Shown: in pieces, positions 7,756-12,965 of the stretch | How the letters are laid out: the number at the start of each line of letters is the position of its first letter | Position numbering within the stretch: position 1 is the stretch's first letter | NCBI GenBank assembly: GCA_036986275.1 | Contig: BTRG01000062.1 | Location: 1 to 12,965, forward strand | DNA length: 12,965 bases | Reading direction: 5' to 3' | Source: BTRG01 sp036986275 | GTDB taxonomy: Bacteria; Pseudomonadota; Gammaproteobacteria; Acidiferrobacterales; SZUA-150 | Program-made: the position numbers and the translations under genes | Notes under the pieces: model-generated | Told to the model about the DNA's origin: nothing | The model's database searches: none | The model's input: only the letters and a program-made list of their open reading frames with translations

Positions 7756-7956
7756 TTATTTTCTAAATAACCAGAATAACAATGACAACGCAAGACTGAT
7801 GATAATCATTGTTGTTATAGGAAAAAATACCTTAAAACCTTCACGCTCTATCACAACATCGCCGGGTAGACGACCGAGGTTGAATTTCTGCAGCCATGGC
7901 CAGAACACCCCTGCAGCCAGTATTATCAAACCCGTTATGATGAGTAAACGTTGCAT
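7756..7956 (-). CDS. DUF2905 family small membrane protein
   Basis: This is a 66-residue protein with two hydrophobic segments (about 4-20 and 45-63) joined by a conserved loop, LGRLPGDVVIEREGFKVFFP. GRLPGD plus the IER and FP positions are the signature of the DUF2905 family, and the ending SLLFWLFRK is also typical. It is predicted to be an inner-membrane hairpin; no molecular function is known for the family. Its ATG lies 3 bp after the stop of the upstream patatin gene, and it has no good Shine-Dalgarno of its own, so it is probably translated by coupling. Length and composition are as expected for the family. It is the last gene before the tandem repeat. Confidence 0.85.
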   Translation of the reverse strand: MQRLLIITGLIILAAGVFWPWLQKFNLGRLPGDVVIEREGFKVFFPITTMIIISLALSLLFWLFRK

Positions 7957-7959
7957 GAC

Positions 7960-9135
7960 TCAGGAATCGAGTCCCATAAAACTCATCACCTCTTCGCGAC
8001 GCTGCATGGTGTCGGCATAACCCAGCGATATCAGACTGCGGCAGAAGGCCTTCTCGAATAATAAATAACTCACCAGACTGCTACCATTCTTTTTAAAGGA
8101 GCCGATACCGCGCAACAGCAAGCGCAGTGTCCATGGCATATCCTTGACATAACGCATGGCGATCTCTTGTATATCTTCGCTGGGCGATATGACCAGCACA
8201 TCAATTGAGCGCAGTCTCGCACCATGCTCTTCAAGATGATGTGAAGTAATCATGGCAATAGTTTTATTGATGCGCTCCAGTCGTTCAAGATCGGCCTCCA
8301 TGCTATCGAGAAAGATACTATTAAGTATATGACCGGCTATCTGTGCCAATGAAGGATAGTCCTCCTCGCTGCCACGCTCCTGTTCTCTATCATGCTCATT
8401 GGTCACACCCACTACCAACACTCGGTCCGCGCCCAGATGCAGCGCCGGGCTCAATGGCGCCGTCTGGCGCATGGAACCATCACCAAAATACTCACGATTG
8501 ATTTTCTCCGCGGCAAATACAAAGGGGATCGCTGATGATGCCATCAAATGATCCAGGGTGATGCGGCCGTGACAACCCAGACGCCGCGCCCGCTCCCATG
8601 AAACAATGGTCTTATTGGTTTGATAAAAGGTTACTGACTTACCCGAGGAATAACCCGATGCCGAAATACCCAGCGCCTCTATGACACCGGCATCCAGCGA
8701 GGCCTGAATATGCTCACAAGGCATGTAACGATTTAACAGCTTTCTCAATGGCCTCCGGTCCAGTAGCGATACGGGATTGCGTTTGCCCAGCCCGCCCAGC
8801 ATAAACGCAGCCAGCCAATGGGCGCCGATTTTGGCTATGCTGGCGGCATCTGATCGAAATACCTGGTGCACATGAAAATTGCGCCAGATGCGTAACAAAC
8901 GCTGGGCGGCGTCCTGAAAGTGGGCCCCATAAATCGCCAGGGCGGCGGAGTTGATGGCGCCGGCGGAGGTACCACAAATCACCGGAAAGGGATTGGGGGA
9001 TCGCTTGGGATACATCTCGGCAATAGCCCGTATCACGCCCACCTGGTAGGCCGCGCGCGCGCCGCCGCCTGATAACACCAGGCCAATCTTGGGTGATTGT
9101 GTTTTATCTTGTGTCCTGCCCTTTGCCTGCGCCAT
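7960..9135 (-). CDS. RssA-type patatin-like phospholipase
   Basis: This 391-residue cytoplasmic protein has no membrane segment or signal peptide. The N-terminal catalytic domain is complete: glycine-rich oxyanion loop GGGARA at 23-28, nucleophile elbow GTSAG at 55-59 with S57, and DGS at 219-221 with the dyad D219. Between them, the MASSAIPFVFAA stretch near 198-209 is typical of the RssA/YchK branch of bacterial patatins. About 130 residues after residue 260 form a helical C-terminus I cannot assign. It presumably cleaves acyl chains from phospholipids or related esters; the substrate is unknown. An AGGGGA run lies just before the ATG. It forms a coupled pair with the DUF2905 gene. It is too unlike the 669-residue patatin beyond the repeat to be a recent duplicate. 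Its own promoter is not clear in the 100-bp divergent gap. Confidence 0.9.
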   Translation of the reverse strand: MAQAKGRTQDKTQSPKIGLVLSGGGARAAYQVGVIRAIAEMYPKRSPNPFPVICGTSAGAINSAALAIYGAHFQDAAQRLLRIWRNFHVHQVFRSDAASIAKIGAHWLAAFMLGGLGKRNPVSLLDRRPLRKLLNRYMPCEHIQASLDAGVIEALGISASGYSSGKSVTFYQTNKTIVSWERARRLGCHGRITLDHLMASSAIPFVFAAEKINREYFGDGSMRQTAPLSPALHLGADRVLVVGVTNEHDREQERGSEEDYPSLAQIAGHILNSIFLDSMEADLERLERINKTIAMITSHHLEEHGARLRSIDVLVISPSEDIQEIAMRYVKDMPWTLRLLLRGIGSFKKNGSSLVSYLLFEKAFCRSLISLGYADTMQRREEVMSFMGLDS

Positions 9136-9181
9136 CTTCCCCTGTCAAACCATTGTTGGCTGATTTGCTAGAATACACCAT

Positions 9182-9218
9182 TTGTATCCTATTGCATGCT
9201 TGTTATGATGCGCATCAA
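9182..9218 (+). promoter_or_regulatory. Promoter of the DUF59 gene overlapped by an FNR-like palindrome
   Basis: A -35 TTGTAT (9182-9187) and a -10 TATGAT (9204-9209) are 16 nt apart, giving a start near 9216 and a leader of about 20 nt. Over the -10 and the start lies TGATGCGCATCA (9206-9217), a perfect 12-bp palindrome. Extended to 9205-9218 it reads ATGATGCGCATCAA, 9 of 10 fixed bases of an FNR box. A regulator here would most simply block this promoter. For the divergent patatin gene the box is not at a standard activating distance from the TATTCT seen on that strand. Confidence 0.45.
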
Positions 9219-9235
9219 ACGAATTGGAGGCACCC

Positions 9236-9490
9236 ATGGCGATAACAGAAACCGTTATTTACCAAGCGTTGGAGCAGGTCATGGACCCGGAACTGCATCG
9301 CAACATCGTGGAGCTGGGGTTTATTCAGGAGATTGATATTGTCGATGACTATGTGCATCTGGATATCCAGCTGACAACGCCACTCTGCCCAAGGGCAGAT
9401 GAAATTGTCAACAATATTAGACAGGCCGTGGCCGCCATCCAGGGTGTCAACGAAGTGGAAGTCGAGCGCGTTTGCCAACGGGGTGCTTGA
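9236..9490 (+). CDS. DUF59/MIP18 family iron-sulfur cluster assembly factor (SufT-like)
   Basis: This is an 84-residue single-domain protein. It shows the family landmarks: DPEL at 17-20, NIVELGFI at 23-30, and TTPLCP at 47-52 with the conserved cysteine C51. The family (SufT, PaaD N-terminus, MIP18/CIA2) helps to mature iron-sulfur proteins or to deliver clusters. The ATG at 9236 was chosen because GGAGG at 9226-9230 sits 5 nt before it; a TTG four codons upstream overlaps that ribosome binding site and is unlikely. No suf or isc genes are in view. The gene stands alone with its own promoter, 59 bp ahead of hflD. Its clients are unknown, but the large eight-plus-four cysteine flavoenzyme in this window is the kind of protein that needs such factors (inference only). 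Confidence 0.85.
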   Translation: MAITETVIYQALEQVMDPELHRNIVELGFIQEIDIVDDYVHLDIQLTTPLCPRADEIVNNIRQAVAAIQGVNEVEVERVCQRGA

Positions 9491-9549
9491 ATACATCCCA
9501 GCCCGGTACCCGTTAATTCTGATTATTACAGTATTTCTTACTTAACTCT

Positions 9550-10212
9550 ATGCCCACTCAAGAACGTGATCGTGTGATCGCACTGGCCGGAATGTTCCAG
9601 TCTGCACGACTGGTTCAACAACTTGCCCGCAAGGGCTATACAGACGATGCCGCTTTTGTATGCAGCATCAACAGTATTCTTAAATTAGATGCCGATGATA
9701 CCGAATCTGTTTATGGTGGATTGCAGGGACTTCGACTAGGACTGCAAACCATGCGCGATAAACTGGGGGGTGACACCGACAAGGACGACCTGGAAATGGC
9801 ACGCTATGTGATAGGCGTCGCCCAATTGGAACGCAAGCTCAGCAAGGACGAGAATATGCTCCATGGTATGAGCACAGGCATAGCGACGATACAATCACAA
9901 ATGGATTTTTTTCAGGCCGAAACCGATGACGACAGCATACACCCCAACCTCATCGCAAAACTGGCGGAACTCTATAAACAGACCCTGAGCACCATCACAC
10001 CCCGCATCGTCGTGCAAGGGGAGCAGGCCTATTTATCCAACAGCAATACGGCCGACAAGGTTCGTGCCTGTCTGCTGGCCGGTGTTCGCTCAGCGGTGCT
10101 ATGGAGGCAGTTGGGTGGCAGGCGTTGGCAATTGTTATTCAGACGCAGTCGTATTTCGGAGATTGCCCATACACTTTTGCAAGATACAGATAAACCAGCG
10201 CCATCCGTCTGA
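9550..10212 (+). CDS. hflD: HflD, high frequency lysogenization protein homologue
   Basis: This 220-residue, mainly helical protein matches HflD (formerly YcfC) over its whole length; the E. coli protein is about 213 residues. Landmarks are ALAGMFQSARLVQQLARKG at about 11-29, a YVIGVAQLERKLS segment near 107-119, and KVRACLLAGVRSAVLWRQLGG near 169-189, all close to E. coli HflD. In E. coli it binds lambda CII and affects the lysis-lysogeny choice; it is a peripheral inner-membrane protein whose normal host role is not settled. There is no Shine-Dalgarno before the ATG. In enterobacteria hflD follows mnmA and precedes purB; here a DUF59 gene is upstream and a glycosylase gene converges downstream, so that arrangement is not kept. 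Confidence 0.92.
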   Translation: MPTQERDRVIALAGMFQSARLVQQLARKGYTDDAAFVCSINSILKLDADDTESVYGGLQGLRLGLQTMRDKLGGDTDKDDLEMARYVIGVAQLERKLSKDENMLHGMSTGIATIQSQMDFFQAETDDDSIHPNLIAKLAELYKQTLSTITPRIVVQGEQAYLSNSNTADKVRACLLAGVRSAVLWRQLGGRRWQLLFRRSRISEIAHTLLQDTDKPAPSV

Positions 10213-10221
10213 CAACAATCC

Positions 10222-10722
10222 TTATACAATACATTTCCAGACGGCCAGTTTTTCCTCGAATGACTTAGCGGCATGGGCCGGACTGGTGGACGGTAGACGC
10301 TGATAATGTATCCGCGGAGACAGGTCAACGATAACATCTTTTACATACCTGCGATATACCTGCTCGGCCTTACTGCCGTTGAAATACACCCGCTCTATAC
10401 CTGGGTGACTCTGATAAAACGATGTAAAATCATTCGTCACCAGCGTCGTTTCATCTATGGCTGAATCCAGACTGCCTTCTCTTGTGCAGGATTGAAGCAC
10501 ATCCCAGAGAGCAATCTTGCGCGACCTTAGCAAATTAACCCGCCGTTCATAGGGCTCTGACGGGTATGCACCCATCAATTCCCCCATGATGCCCCAGAAT
10601 ACATTCCGCGGATGCGCATAGTATTGTTGTTCCCGCAATGACAGCACACCCGGCATGCTACCCAGGATCAACACACTGGCAGATGCATCCTCGATAGCAG
10701 CAAAGCTTGTTACGTGGGGCAT
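10222..10722 (-). CDS. Hypoxanthine (deoxyinosine)-DNA glycosylase, uracil-DNA glycosylase superfamily family 6
   Basis: This is a 166-residue protein. Motif 1 reads LILGSMPGVLSLREQQYYAH at 18-37 and continues HPRNVFW to 43. The asparagine of HPRN (N40) corresponds to the residue thought to be important for catalysis in this family. The C-terminal motif LPSTSPAHA at 143-151 corresponds to the second loop of the superfamily. The enzyme removes hypoxanthine, produced by adenine deamination, from DNA and so starts base excision repair. Mug/TDG is the nearest alternative name, but the SMPG...QYYAHPRN string fits family 6. Length is normal. The ATG has no clear Shine-Dalgarno, yet the residues that follow have the usual spacing to motif 1. 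The stop lies 9 bp from the hflD stop, tail to tail, with no obvious terminator between. Confidence 0.85.
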   Translation of the reverse strand: MPHVTSFAAIEDASASVLILGSMPGVLSLREQQYYAHPRNVFWGIMGELMGAYPSEPYERRVNLLRSRKIALWDVLQSCTREGSLDSAIDETTLVTNDFTSFYQSHPGIERVYFNGSKAEQVYRRYVKDVIVDLSPRIHYQRLPSTSPAHAAKSFEEKLAVWKCIV

Positions 10723-11200
10723 AACTGATGATTGTCAAATATTTGTGTAAGGTCAAGGACGTCGGTAATACGATAGGGTTCCGAATGCACTATACAACTA
10801 CACAGGCTTACCAAAATAATGGCTGATCGTCTTCAGCAAGTCATCTAGTATCTCAGCAGCAGCACGGCATATTTGTCCATCGATGACCATTGTTCAAGAT
10901 TATTTCCGTCGGCAGACACAATTAACCCCGGTAACGAACATTATGTGGGGGCATCTCTCGCTCTTTTCCCCTCCATTGACATAAAATGACTTATTGGGAA
11001 CGACAGCTATGCAGACAGAGTGGGTCATTGGATAAGTAAATTTCGCTAGAATAAACTGAATCACATACTTTTCTGTAAATTCGGGCATACTGGGCTAAAG
11101 AACTGAAATTTGTAGAGACTTGTATCCTGAACCGTGCACGACAAATTATTGGGGGTATTATGGTGATCATACCAACAGACCGGAGTCTACTGGAGGAATG
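10723..11200. other. Gene-poor stretch between the glycosylase and the cyclic nucleotide-binding gene
   Basis: About 480 bp without a convincing gene. On the minus strand, 10798-10890 reads a 30-codon frame (start MVIDGQICRAAAEILDD) of protein-like composition but with no ribosome binding site; it may be a remnant or chance. A minus-strand frame of 62 codons at 10900-11088 has poor composition. TTGACA near 10977 has no matching -10. GGTAT and ATACC at 11154-11173 form a short inverted repeat before the next gene. The promoter of the downstream gene is presumably in here but was not pinned down. Confidence 0.4.
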
Positions 11201-12238
11201 ATGAAACTTGCACATGCAACATCTGTAACGGCGCCGCTCTCCGATATCGAGCTGGCGGATATTAAAACATTCGCCCTTGCCCAATGCTTTAAAAAGGGCC
11301 AGCTCATTTTCGCGGAGGGCGATTCCGCCGATTCGTTTTACTATATCGAAAAGGGCCGTGTATCCGTCACCATCGCAAAAAACGAGGTGAACGAACAGAT
11401 ATCAGTCCTGACTCCCGGGGATTATTTTGGCGAAATGGCCATACTCAGCACCAACAAACGCAACGCCTCAGTCACCGCGCTGGAGGAAACCACCGTGCTG
11501 AGTGTCGATAAAGATAAATTCCTGGAAATTGTCCAGGCACGACCAGAGGTTGCTGAAAAGATTTATAACAAGTTCTCGATACGTAATGAGGAGCTGTCCC
11601 TGAAGGAACAGCTACTCAATTCCATGGGTATATGCATTGACAATCTTCATGTCAGTATCAAAGGTGATCCATCACTCAGGGAAACGACTTTCAGTCGCGA
11701 ACGATATATCAGTGTCGTGGATCCGATACTGCCGCAATTGCAGGACAGCATGGCGGAATTGCTGCTTAACCGATGTGTGTATCGTCTTTACCTGGGGTTT
11801 AACAATGGTGAAGTACGGGTGAGTTCCGTTTTCGACCCCCTGTCGACGGAGATCCATATCGCGCAGAAACTAACGGACCGGGGATACATAGATCGACATT
11901 TTCCAATAATTTCATACGAAGACAAGACGAACCTGATCAGGAGTTTGTACAGTTTTATTACCAAGGACAGCAATTTCACCAATTTACCGGCCAATTGGCG
12001 AGACGTTTTCTCTGTTTCACATCAGCAGTGGAAACCTATATCCAAAAGCGAGATATCAAACATCATTTCAAAATTGACGGATCTCAGGGCAATTCCGAAT
12101 TTCTATGTTCGCAATATCAATATCGGTATTGTTCAGGATGCCATACGCATGCAGTTTAATTGTGATGGCACCCATATCGTGAACGCTGAAAACTTCCAAC
12201 GTTTTCTGGAGGAGAATCTGGAGGTATGTATCCAGTAA
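11201..12238 (+). CDS. Cyclic nucleotide-binding domain protein with unrecognised C-terminal domain
   Basis: This is a 345-residue soluble protein. Residues 15-130 form a CRP-type cyclic nucleotide-binding domain: a KKGQLIFAEGDSADSFYYIE strand pair at 31-50 and the phosphate-binding cassette GDYFGEMAILSTNKRNASVT at 73-92. In that cassette E78 and R87 correspond to the residues that contact the ribose and the cyclic phosphate, so ligand binding looks possible. A helical linker near 130-145 leads into about 200 residues that I do not recognise. There is no helix-turn-helix, kinase, cyclase or membrane segment, so this is not a CRP-type transcription factor. GGAGG at 11192-11196 sits 4 nt before the ATG at 11201; an ATG one codon earlier would have only 1 nt spacing, so 11201 was chosen. 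It is flanked by gene-poor DNA on both sides and is probably transcribed alone. Confidence 0.85.
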   Translation: MKLAHATSVTAPLSDIELADIKTFALAQCFKKGQLIFAEGDSADSFYYIEKGRVSVTIAKNEVNEQISVLTPGDYFGEMAILSTNKRNASVTALEETTVLSVDKDKFLEIVQARPEVAEKIYNKFSIRNEELSLKEQLLNSMGICIDNLHVSIKGDPSLRETTFSRERYISVVDPILPQLQDSMAELLLNRCVYRLYLGFNNGEVRVSSVFDPLSTEIHIAQKLTDRGYIDRHFPIISYEDKTNLIRSLYSFITKDSNFTNLPANWRDVFSVSHQQWKPISKSEISNIISKLTDLRAIPNFYVRNINIGIVQDAIRMQFNCDGTHIVNAENFQRFLEENLEVCIQ

Positions 12239-12298
12239 GGCCCTGTCACTGACTACAGTAAACCTGCTTTCCTAAACGGTATCCTGAGTCTGTTTCAT

Positions 12299-12331
12299 GC
12301 CGCTATCAGCGGCTTGCGATGGCAAGCCATC
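12299..12331. other. Overlapping hairpins downstream of the cyclic nucleotide-binding gene
   Basis: Sixty bases after the stop, three perfect stems overlap and cannot all form together: GCCGC-TATCA-GCGGC (12299-12313), GCTTGC-GATG-GCAAGC (12312-12327) and GATGGC-AA-GCCATC (12318-12331). No run of T follows directly, so this is not a textbook intrinsic terminator; a run of eight T occurs about 65 nt further on. The remainder of the gap, 12332-12596, shows no gene or site I can support. Confidence 0.4.
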
Positions 12332-12596
12332 ATCTGGTCGCTTGGAATTCTGCTCAGGCAAGCATGCGTTTTAATTCAAGCCAACGAAGACAACCCTTTT
12401 TTTTCCGCGTAAAAATCATAGCATAGAGTTCGTTATCTTATTCTGATTCATATCAGCGCAGTGCTCCAACTTGTTCCCGGTCTCAGATTTCCCCTATAGG
12501 TCAATGTTTGCAATAAGCCACGGTATACCCGGAATGAAACAGCAGGTACACCATAAGCTCGAGTGCATAGTAGATACCTTTGCTCCGTACCTTATT

Positions 12597-12965
12597 TTAA
12601 AAACTGATTTTCTCTTTCAAAATCGGCTGACTTTTCCAATATGCTTTTTCAATATCGCCCTGATACTCATCCGATACCTCGTACATTCTCAGCACCAGTT
12701 CTACGCTGCTGATTTTTCCGTTTAGGTCGGAAGGCAATACAAACGTCAAACGACGCTTCTCACTGCTTTTAAGTCGAGTATTCTCTATCAGTTTATAAGG
12801 CATGAGGCCCAGAACGGGCACGAGATCAAATGTTTTGGCAAATGTTCTAGCCCGCATTTCTCACAGCCTCATGCTCCGGAGGGATTTCAGCCTGGATTTG
12901 AAGCGAGAACCTGAACACGGCTATAGGGCTACTTGAGTTTGACCAGAAGTCCGTTTTTTTGTCCT
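12597..12965 (-). pseudogene. 3' part of a frameshifted gene of unknown function
   Basis: Two overlapping minus-strand frames read like one protein. Entering from the right edge, one frame gives TDFWSNSSSPIAVFRFSLQI, continues through AEIPPEHEAVRNAG, and stops at a TAG (plus 12847-12849). The adjacent frame gives ARTFAKTFDLVPVLGLMPYK and runs to a TAA at 12597-12599 (ending PILKEKISF). Dropping one G from the GGG at plus 12851-12853 joins them as EAVRNAARTFAKTFDLVP, so a one-base insertion is the simplest explanation. An ATG at 12855-12857 would open the second frame as an 86-residue protein, but it has no ribosome binding site and begins mid-domain. The sequence looks beta-rich and has no cysteine. 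I cannot name the family; it resembles a C-terminal accessory domain. A sequencing error in the G run is a real alternative. Confidence 0.6.

Noticed and set aside
7697..8020. 107-codon plus-strand frame
   Set aside because: It is antisense to the DUF2905 gene and to the end of the patatin gene, both of which have strong family signatures.
5288..9135. CBASS-type antiphage system based on a patatin effector
   Set aside because: Patatin effectors occur in CBASS, but no CD-NTase or other CBASS gene is nearby, and the only cyclic nucleotide-binding protein is more than 2 kb away on the other strand with several genes between.
9224..9235. Upstream TTG start for the DUF59 protein
   Set aside because: The GGAGG ribosome binding site lies within these bases and is correctly spaced for the ATG at 9236.
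12471..12725. 84-codon plus-strand frame
   Set aside because: It overlaps the better supported minus-strand coding remnant and has no ribosome binding site or family signature.

Overview
The window looks like chromosomal DNA of a gammaproteobacterium. The best marker is hflD, a family largely confined to that class. The base composition is moderate and the genes are close together on both strands. The species cannot be named from sequence alone, but the large iron-sulfur flavoenzyme and two FNR/ANR-like boxes would suit a bacterium that responds to oxygen or lives by redox metabolism (inference). No tRNA, rRNA, CRISPR array, transposase or integrase was seen.

Layout from left to right. The 3' end of moaC (molybdenum cofactor synthesis) is cut by the left edge. 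It is followed by a small two-helix membrane protein of the DUF2892 type behind an FNR-like box. Next is a 1171-residue flavoenzyme that resembles a head-to-tail fusion of NfnB/GltD and NfnA/PyrK. It ends tail to tail, 14 bp away, with a minus-strand group. That group reads, in order of transcription, a 669-residue patatin-like phospholipase with a multi-pass membrane insert, a secreted protein of 177 residues, and a membrane-anchored six-cysteine protein of 187 residues; the two small proteins are not recognised. Upstream of the group is a recognisable sigma70-type promoter and then a 108-bp tandem repeat (two identical copies plus a third of 36 bp) built from 9-bp phased inverted arms.

Beyond the repeat is a second minus-strand pair, an RssA-type patatin phospholipase followed 3 bp later by a DUF2905 membrane protein. 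A 100-bp divergent region with a promoter and a perfect 12-bp palindrome (part of an FNR-like box) separates it from a plus-strand DUF59/MIP18 iron-sulfur assembly factor and hflD. hflD converges on a hypoxanthine-DNA glycosylase of the uracil-DNA glycosylase superfamily. After a gene-poor stretch comes a cyclic nucleotide-binding protein whose C-terminal domain is not recognised. At the right edge is the 3' part of a minus-strand gene of unknown function that appears broken by a one-base insertion.

The most interesting parts are the fused Nfn-like enzyme, the membrane patatin with its two exported partners, the 108-bp repeat, and the cyclic nucleotide receptor with an orphan output domain. 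None of these is proven to be a new system. Two lipid hydrolases near membrane and exported proteins hint at envelope lipid metabolism, but no CD-NTase, VgrG or other system marker is present.
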